Of a stretch of 64,000 bases of DNA, positions 9,782 through 18,467 are shown one piece after another. Made by a program: the position numbers and the translations under genes. Position 1 is the first letter of the stretch; every line of letters starts with the position of its first letter. The stretch lies in contig LIHN01000001.1 in the NCBI GenBank assembly GCA_001314545.1, positions 212,180 through 276,179 on the forward strand, in the 5' to 3' direction. The notes beneath the pieces were generated by a model. It was not told the origin of the DNA and searched no databases. It saw nothing but the letters and a program-made list of their open reading frames with translations. This DNA comes from Bacteroidetes bacterium HLUCCA01. Its GTDB lineage: Bacteria > Bacteroidota > Rhodothermia > Balneolales > HLUCCA01.

Positions 9782-10587
9782 AAATAACTCAACGCGTAGC
9801 CATTATTGGTTCCGGCAAGATGGGCGAAATAATCCTGTCTGGTCTGCTGAAGTCCGGTAGTGCGGATAAAAATCAGCTCATTGCTGCGGATCCTTCCTCA
9901 AAACGCCTTGAATACATCGGCCTGCAGTACGGAGTGAAAACAACCACAGACAATGCACTGGCGGTTCAGTCAGCTGATGTGGTACTTTTTTGCATCAAAC
10001 CGCAAAGTGCCCCTACGGTCTTCAAGGAGCTTGCATCCAATTTCAATGGTGATAAGCTGGTGCTTTCGATCATGGCCGGAGTAACGCTGAGAAGTATGGA
10101 GGGCTGGCTGCCTGCCAATACTCCTATCGTACGCATCATGCCGAACACACCCTCGCAAGTTGGAGAAGGCATGAGCGCTATAGCCGGTGGGCAAAGTGCA
10201 ACATCGGGACATATCGAATTAGCTCAGCATATGTTTTCCGGTGTTGGCAGAACCATTGTATTGGATGAAAAACATTTTGATGCCGTGACCGGACTCAGTG
10301 CGAGCGGACCGGCATTCATATACATCGTCATTGAAGCACTTGCCGACGGCGGTGTAAAAAGCGGGCTTCCAAGGGACGTTGCAATAGAATTAGCTGCGCA
10401 GATGACTCTGGGTGCTTCCAAAATGGTACTTGAAACCGGTAAACACCCCGCCATTCTCAAAGATGATGTAACAACCCCGGCAGGATGTACCACCGATGGT
10501 ATTCTTGCCCTTGAGGAAGGTGGCGTTCGGGTAACACTGATTAAAGCCGTTACGGAAGCGGCGCGAAGAGCCTGCGAACTGGGGTGA
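9778..10587 (+). CDS. proC: Pyrroline-5-carboxylate reductase
   Basis: Last step of proline synthesis, reducing 1-pyrroline-5-carboxylate with NAD(P)H. The Rossmann motif IGSGKMGEI is at residues 10-18 and the family signature near the C terminus includes TTPAGCTTDGILALEEGGVR. 269 residues, full length. It starts inside the leuB stop codon and ends ten bases before the convergent MFS gene, so it is the last gene of the branched-chain operon. Why a proline gene is tied to this operon is not evident. Confidence 0.94.
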   Translation: MKITQRVAIIGSGKMGEIILSGLLKSGSADKNQLIAADPSSKRLEYIGLQYGVKTTTDNALAVQSADVVLFCIKPQSAPTVFKELASNFNGDKLVLSIMAGVTLRSMEGWLPANTPIVRIMPNTPSQVGEGMSAIAGGQSATSGHIELAQHMFSGVGRTIVLDEKHFDAVTGLSASGPAFIYIVIEALADGGVKSGLPRDVAIELAAQMTLGASKMVLETGKHPAILKDDVTTPAGCTTDGILALEEGGVRVTLIKAVTEAARRACELG

Positions 10588-10597
10588 CAGCTTTTCC

Positions 10598-11917
10598 TTA
10601 AATTCGGGCTTTTTGTTTGCCAAGATGTGAAGCTGTAGCTAGATTCTGCACTTCGGGAACGGTAATATCCTTCAGAACTTTTTGCTGCCAACCACGTTCA
10701 CGACGTGTGATAATTAGATGCCAGAAAATTGAAGCCACCACCAACAAAGCGCCGAATAGAATTACGTTACCTGATAGGCTGATTATATTGAAATAGAGCA
10801 GGCTTGCAGCGATCATAACAGATACCGATTCAACCAGGGTAAATATCAGCCACTCAGTACTGAATACCCGTCCCCGATATTCGTCCGGAGTTCTTTTTTG
10901 GATTAAAATGGTACTGATGACCCAATTGGCACCGGAGCCGGCATGGGCAAATACCACCAGAATCATCATAATCCAGACGGTGCTGGTCAGCCCTACCAGC
11001 ATATAACCGAATCCGACAAGGGCCATACAAATCCCAATCGCCTGAATCCATTTGGTTTCATCAGGAAAGAATCGCCTGATTACCACGGGCCCAATAGCCG
11101 TTCCCAGTCCCCTGCTGGCATAGAGCAGTCCGAGTCCTATACTCCCCATCATCAAGATGTCATCAGCAATTAAAATAAGCATATAGACCAGGGCACCGAT
11201 GGATATCTCCAGCCAGGCTTTTGCGAGGGCAGGACGTAAAATCTGCTGTTCTCCTCTCAAAAAAATGAATCCCTTTCGTATGCCATCCAGCGGAGACGTC
11301 ATCGACTCGAGCTCTTCCCGGGTACGTAAATAAGGGATCTGAGTTTTTTGGATGAAAATGGCTGAAACAAGGTATGTCAGTGCATTCAGCACAAAAACAA
11401 CCGCTATTCCAAATGCTGCCGTTGCAAAGCCTCCAATGGCCATACCCAGCGTAAAAATGATACTCCATGAGAGTGTTGAGATAACATTTGCCGTTACCAG
11501 TTCTTCGCGGCTGGTGATATTAGGGATAGATGAGGACTTGGCTGGTTCAAATATGGCTGCCATCATCATCTGAATAGATATCAGCACGTAAACCAATGGC
11601 AGCATGGTTTCATTTTGGACCAGCAGCAGCAACAGCACGATACCCGCCCTGCCGATATCACACCAAAACATGAGTTTTTTGCGACTATACCGGTCAGTCA
11701 GGTATCCTGCTACCGGTGAAAAAACCGAAAAACTCATCAGTTTAACTACGATAATCAGTCCGATAAGGATTTCAGAATCGGTGTACTGCTGAATAAGTGC
11801 GTATATGGCAAGCATCCCGAACCAGTCACCAAAATTAGCTATCGACTGGCTGATCCAAAGGTTTCGAAAATTGGAGTTGGTTCGGATTAGCCGGATGTAC
11901 GCATTTTCAGAGCTCAT
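10598..11917 (-). CDS. MFS transporter (EntS/MFS_3-like)
   Basis: Integral membrane protein of 439 residues with about 12 hydrophobic helices. The first helix region FRNLWISQSIANFGDWFGML and the loop GYLTDRYSRKKLMFWCD (a form of the MFS GxxxDRxxRR motif) point to the MFS_3 branch that includes enterobactin exporter EntS and macrolide efflux proteins. The substrate cannot be inferred. It is the last gene of the sigma-factor operon, six bases after dut, and converges with proC. Confidence 0.85.
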   Translation of the reverse strand: MSSENAYIRLIRTNSNFRNLWISQSIANFGDWFGMLAIYALIQQYTDSEILIGLIIVVKLMSFSVFSPVAGYLTDRYSRKKLMFWCDIGRAGIVLLLLLVQNETMLPLVYVLISIQMMMAAIFEPAKSSSIPNITSREELVTANVISTLSWSIIFTLGMAIGGFATAAFGIAVVFVLNALTYLVSAIFIQKTQIPYLRTREELESMTSPLDGIRKGFIFLRGEQQILRPALAKAWLEISIGALVYMLILIADDILMMGSIGLGLLYASRGLGTAIGPVVIRRFFPDETKWIQAIGICMALVGFGYMLVGLTSTVWIMMILVVFAHAGSGANWVISTILIQKRTPDEYRGRVFSTEWLIFTLVESVSVMIAASLLYFNIISLSGNVILFGALLVVASIFWHLIITRRERGWQQKVLKDITVPEVQNLATASHLGKQKARI

Positions 11918-11923
11918 TCCTTA

Positions 11924-12370
11924 TCAGACTCCGGTACTGCCAAAACCACCGTCTCCCCGCTGTGTTGAGTCCAGCTCGTCTGCTTCCTGCGGCTCACATT
12001 GAATCACGGGCGATACGACCAATTGTGCAATTCTGTCGCCATGTTGGATCTGAAAAGTTTCCTGACCGTGGTTAATCACAATCATTTTAATTTCGCCGCG
12101 ATAATCAGCATCTATCGTTCCCGGTGAATTAAGCATCGTTATACCGTGTCGGATTGCAAGACCGCTGCGCGGTCGAGCCTGAATTTCATAGCCGGAAGGA
12201 ATAGCAACCTGAAACCCGGTAGGAACAAGAGCACGCTGACCAGGTTCAATTAGTACAGGTTCGTCTCCTACTGCAGCTCGTATGTCCATACCGGCTGATA
12301 AAGGGGTTTCATAACGCGGCAGCGGCAACGATTCTGCGTGGGGCAGTCGTTTAAAGTTAACCTTAATCAT
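11924..12370 (-). CDS. dut: dUTP diphosphatase
   Basis: Hydrolyses dUTP to dUMP and pyrophosphate, keeping uracil out of DNA and supplying dTMP synthesis. The five trimeric-dUTPase motifs are present in order: [25 protein letters not shown] with the catalytic Asp, GDRIAQLVV, and the C-terminal [10 protein letters not shown]. The ATG at 12370 gives 148 residues; a TTG nine bases upstream is less likely. The start lies inside the end of the DUF3108 gene (8-base overlap). Confidence 0.96.
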   Translation of the reverse strand: MIKVNFKRLPHAESLPLPRYETPLSAGMDIRAAVGDEPVLIEPGQRALVPTGFQVAIPSGYEIQARPRSGLAIRHGITMLNSPGTIDADYRGEIKMIVINHGQETFQIQHGDRIAQLVVSPVIQCEPQEADELDSTQRGDGGFGSTGV

Positions 12371-13142
12371 AGCGTTCAAAGGATATTAACCGAACCTTAA
12401 CATTACCAATCCAAACCCTGACATGCGCCTCGAGCGGTACCCTGAGACTGTCTGCTTTATGCCATGCCTTGTAGTAACCAGAAAAACCAAAGGGGCCGTC
12501 TACATGGGCGTCGCCGCTGCTGTAGAATGCATCTACGTTACCGAAAGCTGGAATATTAATACGATCGATGTTGGAACTGTATTCCATCTCAACATTACCT
12601 TGTTCGCCACTGATATAAATCGGGAATTCATTATTAACGTCTAATCCGGCATAAAGACGAGTCAGGAAAAAGAGTAGGGGTCCGCTGTCCGCCGCACGGT
12701 TAAGGGCAAGCGTATCCATTGGAGTTTCAAACTCATATACATATACCTTACCGGCTTCGTAGTCATATTCGTACCTGGAATCAAAATATTCGCCCTTGCT
12801 GTGGTTGTGTGTCCAGAAACTTAATCCGTACAAGGAGTCTGGTGTAGCACTGAATACAGAGTGATAATGCCTCTCCTGACGACCCATAAAGGGTATTGAC
12901 GGATTAGCTTTGATAACGGTTCTGAAGGTGTAGGCCTCTTGTTGATTGTACAGAGTGTCTTTTACGGGTTCAATGGTAACCCAGCCTAACGTCAAAAAAC
13001 CATAATGAACCGAGAACTCAAGCTGCTCAGTTTGAGCAAGAAGCAATTCCATATCAGGTTGTGGTCCGGGCTGGGCCTTTGCTGCGGTTACGGAAAACAC
13101 AACAGCGAGCATCAGCAACCAAAACGGTGCTTTCATATTCAT
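12363..13142 (-). CDS. DUF3108 domain periplasmic protein
   Basis: 259 residues. A signal peptide is clear: basic MNMKAP, hydrophobic core, and a probable cleavage after AKA near residue 23. The mature part matches DUF3108: [42 protein letters not shown], then a beta-rich body. DUF3108 proteins are predicted beta-barrel-like or lipocalin-like envelope proteins without a known activity. It overlaps its upstream neighbour by four bases (ATGA) and dut by eight. Confidence 0.8.
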   Translation of the reverse strand: MNMKAPFWLLMLAVVFSVTAAKAQPGPQPDMELLLAQTEQLEFSVHYGFLTLGWVTIEPVKDTLYNQQEAYTFRTVIKANPSIPFMGRQERHYHSVFSATPDSLYGLSFWTHNHSKGEYFDSRYEYDYEAGKVYVYEFETPMDTLALNRAADSGPLLFFLTRLYAGLDVNNEFPIYISGEQGNVEMEYSSNIDRINIPAFGNVDAFYSSGDAHVDGPFGFSGYYKAWHKADSLRVPLEAHVRVWIGNVKVRLISFERYD

Positions 13143-13489
13143 GAATCCGTTTCAAGAAACGCGTCATACGCTTCGGGATCAAAACCAACCATTACAGCCT
13201 CATCCAGTACCAGCACCGGTCGTTTAATCATGGTCTGATGTTCTGTGAGCAACTCAAAGAGTTCCTGATCGGTTAGTTCGTCAGCGTTCAGATTCAGGGA
13301 TCTCCATTTTGTGCCACGTTTGTTCAGGACAGTTTGGATACTGAGTTTTTTTACCAGGTCCAACACCTCTTCATCACTCAGCGGATCTTTTTTGACATCC
13401 TGAAATGAGTAATCTATACCTCGTTCCTCAAGCCATTTACGGGCTTTTTGAACTGTCGAACAATTTTTTATTCCAACAACATGCAACAT
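13139..13489 (-). CDS. ArsC/Spx-family protein (YffB-like)
   Basis: 116-residue thioredoxin-fold protein of the ArsC/Spx/YffB family. It opens with VVGIKNCSTVQKARKWLEE; the single redox Cys is C10, in the position of the ArsC nucleophile but in a KNCSTVQKA context typical of the YffB branch rather than the arsenate reductase NPRCSKSR. MIKRPVLV is the family's conserved cis-Pro segment. True arsenate reduction or Spx-type RNA polymerase binding cannot be claimed. It sits behind the sigma factor gene. Confidence 0.8.
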   Translation of the reverse strand: MLHVVGIKNCSTVQKARKWLEERGIDYSFQDVKKDPLSDEEVLDLVKKLSIQTVLNKRGTKWRSLNLNADELTDQELFELLTEHQTMIKRPVLVLDEAVMVGFDPEAYDAFLETDS

Positions 13490-13539
13490 AATAGCGTCTG
13501 TAAATCTGTATATTGTAAAAATGTAACCACTGTTTGGTT

Positions 13540-14172
13540 CTAAAACGATCCCTGCCGGTCACGTAAAAACTTATAGAGCATTTCTCTCGCCCTGAAAATA
13601 TGGGCCTTAATGGTACCCAATGGCAAATCCATCAAATCAGCAATTTCCTGATAACTCAGCTCTTCCATATGGCGATATTGAATTACCTGCCGGTATTTTT
13701 CCGGCAGTGAATCAATAGCTTCTCTGATGATTGCCTGGCGCTGTTTACGCATAACAAGGTCGTCTGAAGAAGCGTCCTGATCTTCAACATCAACGCTTAC
13801 TTCACCGTCTTTAGTCTTGATAGGATCGTCAAGAGAGGTGGTTTGCAACCTTTTTTTACGTAAAAAATCTATGGTATGATTGGTAGTTATGCGATAAAGC
13901 CAGGTTGAAAAAGCGAAATCTTTGTTGTAGGTATGAATGTTGTCAAATGCTTTGAGGAAAATCTCCTGCTGCAGGTCTTCTATCACATCATCACGGTGAA
14001 CCATTTTGAGTATGTGATAGTAAAGCGGTTGACGATATTTTTCAAACAACGCCTGAAATGCGCGTTGATCCCCCCCCTGCGCCCTTTCCACCATACGCAA
14101 ATCAGCAATACTACTGGCAGAAGGGCCTCGGTTTTTGTCCTGACTAGAGGGGTCTGATGCGTTCATTACCAT
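13540..14172 (-). CDS. ECF-type RNA polymerase sigma factor
   Basis: Sigma-24 family regulator of about 210 residues. Region 2 spans roughly 40-105 (ALFEKYRQPLYYHIL, DLQQEIFLKAF, FSTWLYRITTNHTIDFLRKK) and region 4 roughly 150-205 (LPEKYRQVIQYRHMEELSYQ, IADLMDLPLGTIKAHIFRAR), separated by an acidic linker. ATG 14172 and ATG 14166 are the plausible starts. No anti-sigma factor gene lies next to it, unlike many ECF loci; the next gene encodes the YffB-like protein. Confidence 0.93.
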   Translation of the reverse strand: MVMNASDPSSQDKNRGPSASSIADLRMVERAQGGDQRAFQALFEKYRQPLYYHILKMVHRDDVIEDLQQEIFLKAFDNIHTYNKDFAFSTWLYRITTNHTIDFLRKKRLQTTSLDDPIKTKDGEVSVDVEDQDASSDDLVMRKQRQAIIREAIDSLPEKYRQVIQYRHMEELSYQEIADLMDLPLGTIKAHIFRAREMLYKFLRDRQGSF

Positions 14173-14475
14173 CAAAATTTATCGGGTTGTGACGGGTGTT
14201 TTGCCAACAAAGTTACTCTGAAGCACAAAACATATATCCCTACAAATTAGATATTTTTCCAATCATTAGGTATTACTGTTTTCACTGTATCACTGACAAA
14301 CACAGGCCATCCTGGGCTATGGAAATAAAAAACAATTATTTATTATTTAGTTTTGGAGTTGTAAACTTTGTCGTATCTTGAGTGTGTATTGATTAAAAGT
14401 ACTTGCAATACAACAGGCTATGGGAACAAACAACCAACCTGATCACATGAAGTACTGTTTTTAGTTGAGGATTAT
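14173..14475. other. Divergent intergenic region, about 300 nt
   Basis: Separates the ECF sigma operon (minus) from the RRM protein gene (plus) and must contain both promoters. It is AT-rich, with a stretch TTATTTATTATTTAG near 14336-14351 and TAAACTTTG near 14361, which resembles a Bacteroidota -7 element with one extra base. No small gene or RNA is convincing here. Confidence 0.4.
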
Positions 14476-14763
14476 ATGAATATCTATGTTGGAAACTTAC
14501 CTTACTCTACTGATGAGCAAGGATTAACCGAACTCTTTTCACAATACGGCGAAGTATCACGTTCATCTGTTATTACAGACCGTGCTACCGGTCGCTCGCG
14601 CGGCTTCGGATTTGTTGAAATGGAAAATGATGATGAAGCACTCGCAGCAATCGAATCTACCGATGGTGTAGATTTCGGTGGTCGCTCGCTCGTTGTTAAC
14701 GAGGCTAAACCTCGTCAGGAACGCCCGCAAGGCGGTCGACCCAGAAATGATCGTAGATATTAA
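14476..14763 (+). CDS. Single-RRM RNA-binding protein
   Basis: 95 residues, almost entirely one RNA recognition motif: RNP2 is IYVGNL at residues 3-8 and RNP1 is RGFGFVEM near 42-49. A short Arg/Gly/Pro-rich tail follows. Such proteins are common in Bacteroidota and cyanobacteria, bind RNA nonspecifically or as post-transcriptional regulators, and are often cold-induced; that role is inference here. It is a monocistronic gene ending in a strong terminator. Confidence 0.94.
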   Translation: MNIYVGNLPYSTDEQGLTELFSQYGEVSRSSVITDRATGRSRGFGFVEMENDDEALAAIESTDGVDFGGRSLVVNEAKPRQERPQGGRPRNDRRY

Positions 14764-14792
14764 GATACTCTCTTAACGTCTTGTTTTTTTCG

Positions 14793-14824
14793 AAGGGGTA
14801 ACGGTTTCCGTTACCCCTTTTTTT
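14793..14824 (+). terminator. Rho-independent terminator of the RRM gene
   Basis: A perfect 12-bp stem, AAGGGGTAACGG (14793-14804) with CCGTTACCCCTT (14808-14819), closes a TTT loop and runs into TTTTTTT (14818-14824). It lies 30 bases after the RRM stop codon and points toward the convergent ppx gene. Confidence 0.95.
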
Positions 14825-14834
14825 GTGCCCTTGT

Positions 14835-15827
14835 TCAAAAATCAGCGCGCAAAAGCACACCATGACGGATACCGCCAGTTGAAACCAGGAAACCGTCTGC
14901 ATTCGTTTTTCTGAGGATTTCAATCAGAATTATCAACCCAGCCAGAATAACATCATGCCTCCCCTGCATGATAACCGGGCTTATATGCAAAATCTGCTCG
15001 GCACTCATCCTGCGGATTTTTTCAATGTATTCTGATGCAAATGCTGTAGCGATATGAATTCCATTCAATTTACCAGGCTCATATATAGTGTGTCCAAGCT
15101 GCAGGGCGCCCAACGATGTTGCCGTTCCTGAAACACCTACCGCTTTAAAGGAAGATAGTAAATGCCAGTCAGGTGCAGTTCCGCTGGCCGGATTCTCCGC
15201 AAAAACTTCCAGTGTGTTTTTTTGGGCCTCGATAAAATGCTGATCACGTGCCGGAAGATTACCAAGATACCGTTCTGTCAGTCGAACGCTTCCCATATCG
15301 TACGAAGCAGCTTTTATCTCTCCTGAAGCGTCTTTGTAGGCAATTTCTGTACTGCCACCACCAATATCGATGGTGAATACCTGTCGATCACTTCTATCTA
15401 AAGTGCTTAGCGCTCCTGTAAATGCGAATCGTGATTCTTCTGAGCCTGTAAGTATACGAATCCGGTAACCAGTGGCCTCTTCCACCATCCATATAAACTC
15501 AATTTTGTTGGATGCATCCCGTACAGCAGATGTAGCGGTTACCCGTACCGGGATGTCGCCATATTCTCGTGCGATGAGCTCACGGTATTCGTGCAGAATT
15601 AGGATTGCTTCATGCATCTTGTCAGGATGGAGCACTTTGCTTTGCTGTACGCCGGCACCAAGTCTTGGTGCTCGCTGCATTTCAAGCAGTGGTGTAACGT
15701 TACCGGATTCAGTGTCGGCAACCAGAAGTAATATCGTGTTTGTACCGATATCTATGGCAGCCTTGACACCGGGCCTTGACCACGCATCGTGGTGTGTAAA
15801 CTCAGGTGGCAAGTCAATATACTTCAT
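14835..15827 (-). CDS. ppx: Ppx/GppA-family phosphatase
   Basis: ASKHA-fold exopolyphosphatase or pppGpp phosphatase, 330 residues. Phosphate-1 motif AAIDIGTNTILLLVA near residue 24, RVTATSAVRDASN, the catalytic-Glu region GSEESRFAF, and the phosphate-2 motif TIDIGGGSTEIAY. It is the short form without the C-terminal HD domain of E. coli Ppx/GppA, so polyphosphate and pppGpp hydrolysis cannot be told apart. Four-base overlap with prmA; last gene of the tatA-ppx operon. Confidence 0.9.
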   Translation of the reverse strand: MKYIDLPPEFTHHDAWSRPGVKAAIDIGTNTILLLVADTESGNVTPLLEMQRAPRLGAGVQQSKVLHPDKMHEAILILHEYRELIAREYGDIPVRVTATSAVRDASNKIEFIWMVEEATGYRIRILTGSEESRFAFTGALSTLDRSDRQVFTIDIGGGSTEIAYKDASGEIKAASYDMGSVRLTERYLGNLPARDQHFIEAQKNTLEVFAENPASGTAPDWHLLSSFKAVGVSGTATSLGALQLGHTIYEPGKLNGIHIATAFASEYIEKIRRMSAEQILHISPVIMQGRHDVILAGLIILIEILRKTNADGFLVSTGGIRHGVLLRADF

Positions 15828-16681
15828 TCAGGATCTTTTCTGTAGTGCAGGCATATCCACTCATTTTCCTGAATGCGATCGTGTAACTGCAAGGCGGCAT
15901 ACGACTTATTCGACCGAATAGCATCCTCATCACTTATCAACAAGCCAGACAATAGTAAATCTCCACCGGTAGCAACACACGCCGTTATAGCTGGCGCCAT
16001 GTCCAATAGCATGTTCCGGTTGACATTGGCAAGTACCAATTCAAAGGCAGCACGCTCAGGAAGCGTTTCAAAAGAACCTTCCCGAATTTCAAAAAGGTCG
16101 GAAACTTCATTAATTAACGCGTTCTCCGTTGCGTTAACAGCACTCCACTCATCTATATCAAATCCGAAGGCATTCCGTGCTCCCAATTTAAGCGCAGCTA
16201 TGGCCAGTATTCCGGTACCCGTCCCGATATCGAGTACTTTTTGGCCCTTCTTGACCACATTCGGCAACATGCGAAGCATGCAACGGGTGGTTTCATGATA
16301 GCCAGTACCAAAGGCCATTTTAGGATCAATCTCAAGCAGGTATAAACCTTCAGGAGTAGGCGTGGGTGTCCAGGTCGGGCGTACATAAAATTGACCTATC
16401 TGCATTGGTTGAATTGTTTTTTCCCATTCCTCATTCCAGTTTTTCGGTTCATAAACCGTTTCCTGCTCATACGTGCAGACTACCGATTGGGCTGACAACC
16501 ATGATTCAACGTATTCTCTGGCAACGTCATTGTAGTTACGCTGCGGTATGTAAGCCAGCAGATAGTCATCATACTGATCAAAACCGCTGAAATCCAGTTC
16601 TATCAGTTCTGAAATCAGCATTTCCTGATGGGTATCGGGAATGGCAATTTTTATCTCAAGGTAAATATCGTCAGTTGTCAT
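15824..16681 (-). CDS. prmA: Ribosomal protein L11 methyltransferase
   Basis: SAM-dependent trimethylation of ribosomal protein L11. An N-terminal substrate-recognition domain (FDQYDDYLLAYIPQ region) is followed by the Rossmann SAM site VLDIGTGTGILAIAALKLGA near residue 150 and the catalytic-type motif LVLANVNRNMLLD. KMAFGTGYHETTRCML is a strong PrmA signature. 285 residues. Start overlaps the M28 gene by 11 bases. Confidence 0.93.
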   Translation of the reverse strand: MTTDDIYLEIKIAIPDTHQEMLISELIELDFSGFDQYDDYLLAYIPQRNYNDVAREYVESWLSAQSVVCTYEQETVYEPKNWNEEWEKTIQPMQIGQFYVRPTWTPTPTPEGLYLLEIDPKMAFGTGYHETTRCMLRMLPNVVKKGQKVLDIGTGTGILAIAALKLGARNAFGFDIDEWSAVNATENALINEVSDLFEIREGSFETLPERAAFELVLANVNRNMLLDMAPAITACVATGGDLLLSGLLISDEDAIRSNKSYAALQLHDRIQENEWICLHYRKDPE

Positions 16682-17678
16682 CAGCAGCTGTTTCAGGTGT
16701 TATTCTATTGTAGATAATTTCAGTAACCAGTCGACCAACCGCATCGATGGTTTGCTTATCAATGACGTCCATATTGTCCATATGGGTATGCCAATGCGAT
16801 GGGAACTCAACACTATTGCCGTCGCTGGTATAGTGAATGATATTTACCATTGGAATACCGGCGTACTCATTGACAATCAGATGGTCGTCAGCAACCAGGC
16901 CTCCGGGTATATCCAGAAAATAATTATCGAGTTCCATGGTTGCCGCCAGGGTCCAGATATTATTGGTAAGCGTAGGTGCGTAGCGTCTGGAATACCCTTC
17001 TTTGGGAAAGGTGGCTCCGACGCTGCCAACAATATCCAATAAAATACCAAACCGTGGATTATAACCAGCTACCGGGGGGTTGGATGCCCAATGCCTGGAA
17101 CCCAGGAAGTATTTATCAATATCAGTAGTATGACCATAATCTTCTCCATCGAATAAAACGATGTCTACACCAACAGGTGGGGTTTCTGCAGCCATAATTC
17201 GTGCCAGTTCCAGGAGAATTCCGACTCCGCTGCCGCCGTCATCTGCACCTAGTATGGGTTGAAGCTGTTTAGTAGCATTATAGTCTTCTTCCGCACGTGG
17301 CCGGGTATCCCAATGAGCAGAAAGCATAATGCGGTCGGTAGCCTGAGGGTTGAATGCTGCAATGACATTGGTCAGATTCAGTATTTCGCCTTCGTAACCT
17401 TCCACCTGAAAATGCTGGGGATACACCATAGACTCTCCGGCATAGGTTTTTAATGTTGCCACAAGATAATCACGGGTCAGTCTGTGCCCTTCTGAATTAG
17501 GGTTTCGCGGACCATATTCAACTTGTTTTTGAATGAATGAATAGGCACTGTCGGCCGAAAAAGGAGGCACAATGTTGCCCTGATCAACCAATTCAAATCT
17601 TGATCGATGCTCAGGCTCAGCTATAATTCCACATCCCATGAATAACAAGGCAAGACTTATGATCAGCGGAGCTTTCAT
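16671..17678 (-). CDS. M28-family lipoprotein, glutaminyl cyclase-like
   Basis: 335 residues beginning with a lipoprotein signal (ISLALLFMGCG, Cys16). The fold is a zinc-dependent aminopeptidase/glutaminyl-peptide cyclotransferase: AHWDTRPRAEED, GADDGGSGVG, VLFDGEDYG and HWHTHMDNMD hold the metal and acid residues (Asp, Glu, His). The motif set resembles the QC-like branch, which cyclises N-terminal Gln, more than di-zinc aminopeptidases. Activity at the periplasmic face is inferred. ATGA overlap with the SDR gene upstream. Confidence 0.86.
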   Translation of the reverse strand: MKAPLIISLALLFMGCGIIAEPEHRSRFELVDQGNIVPPFSADSAYSFIQKQVEYGPRNPNSEGHRLTRDYLVATLKTYAGESMVYPQHFQVEGYEGEILNLTNVIAAFNPQATDRIMLSAHWDTRPRAEEDYNATKQLQPILGADDGGSGVGILLELARIMAAETPPVGVDIVLFDGEDYGHTTDIDKYFLGSRHWASNPPVAGYNPRFGILLDIVGSVGATFPKEGYSRRYAPTLTNNIWTLAATMELDNYFLDIPGGLVADDHLIVNEYAGIPMVNIIHYTSDGNSVEFPSHWHTHMDNMDVIDKQTIDAVGRLVTEIIYNRITPETAADDN

Positions 17679-18451
17679 GACTCAGCATCACGATGGACCA
17701 TAGTTGCGGCCGACTGCGCAACAGGCATTACCAGGCTATCCATAATGTTTACATGTGCCGGTCGATTAAGCATGAATACAATGATTTCGGCAATGTCCGT
17801 TGCGGTAAGCGGTGTCATTCCAGCATAGACAGCATCCGCTTTTTCTTTTTGGCCTTTAAATCGAATTAAACTGAATTCGGTTTCAACTGCACCCGGTGAT
17901 ACCATGCCGACTCGTATGGCAGTATGCCCGATATCCATTTTCAGCGATCGGGTAAACGCATGTACGGCGTGTTTACTGGCGCAATATACCGACCCGCCCG
18001 GGTAGCTCTCATGTCCTGCAATGGAACTGACGTTGATAATGTGTCCCGAATTACGCGAAATCATAGCCGGCAAAAATAACCGGGTGATGTAAATAAGCCC
18101 TTTGATATTGGTGTCTATCATGGCTTCCCAGTCGGCAATGTCAGCATCCTGTACCCTGTCCAAACCGCTGGCCAGTCCGGCGTTATTAATCAAGATATCG
18201 ATAGTTCGATCTGCTATCTGGCCGTGGAACGCCTCGCAGGCCTGGAGTTTAGCAACATCGAAAGCATAGGTATCGATTTCTACACCATATATGCCGGTAA
18301 AATCTGTTTTTATTTGCTCGAGCCGGTCACTTCTTCTGCCGGTCAGAATAAGATTGACACCAAGCTCAGCAAGTTGACGTGCGGATTCAAGTCCGATACC
18401 TGAGGTTGCACCTGTGATAAGCGCGGTTTTACCGGTGAGCCTGTTATGCAT
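17675..18451 (-). CDS. Short-chain dehydrogenase/reductase (YdfG-like)
   Basis: Classical SDR of 258 residues. Cofactor motif TGATSGIG at 13-20 with GRRSDR after the second strand, favouring NADP(H); NNAG at 89-92; catalytic S143, Y156 and K160 (YCASK). Sequence and length are like YdfG 3-hydroxy acid dehydrogenases, but SDR substrates are hard to predict. It lies between gatA and the M28 lipoprotein gene. Confidence 0.9.
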   Translation of the reverse strand: MHNRLTGKTALITGATSGIGLESARQLAELGVNLILTGRRSDRLEQIKTDFTGIYGVEIDTYAFDVAKLQACEAFHGQIADRTIDILINNAGLASGLDRVQDADIADWEAMIDTNIKGLIYITRLFLPAMISRNSGHIINVSSIAGHESYPGGSVYCASKHAVHAFTRSLKMDIGHTAIRVGMVSPGAVETEFSLIRFKGQKEKADAVYAGMTPLTATDIAEIIVFMLNRPAHVNIMDSLVMPVAQSAATMVHRDAES

Positions 18452-18467
18452 GAGGTATACAGGTTAG

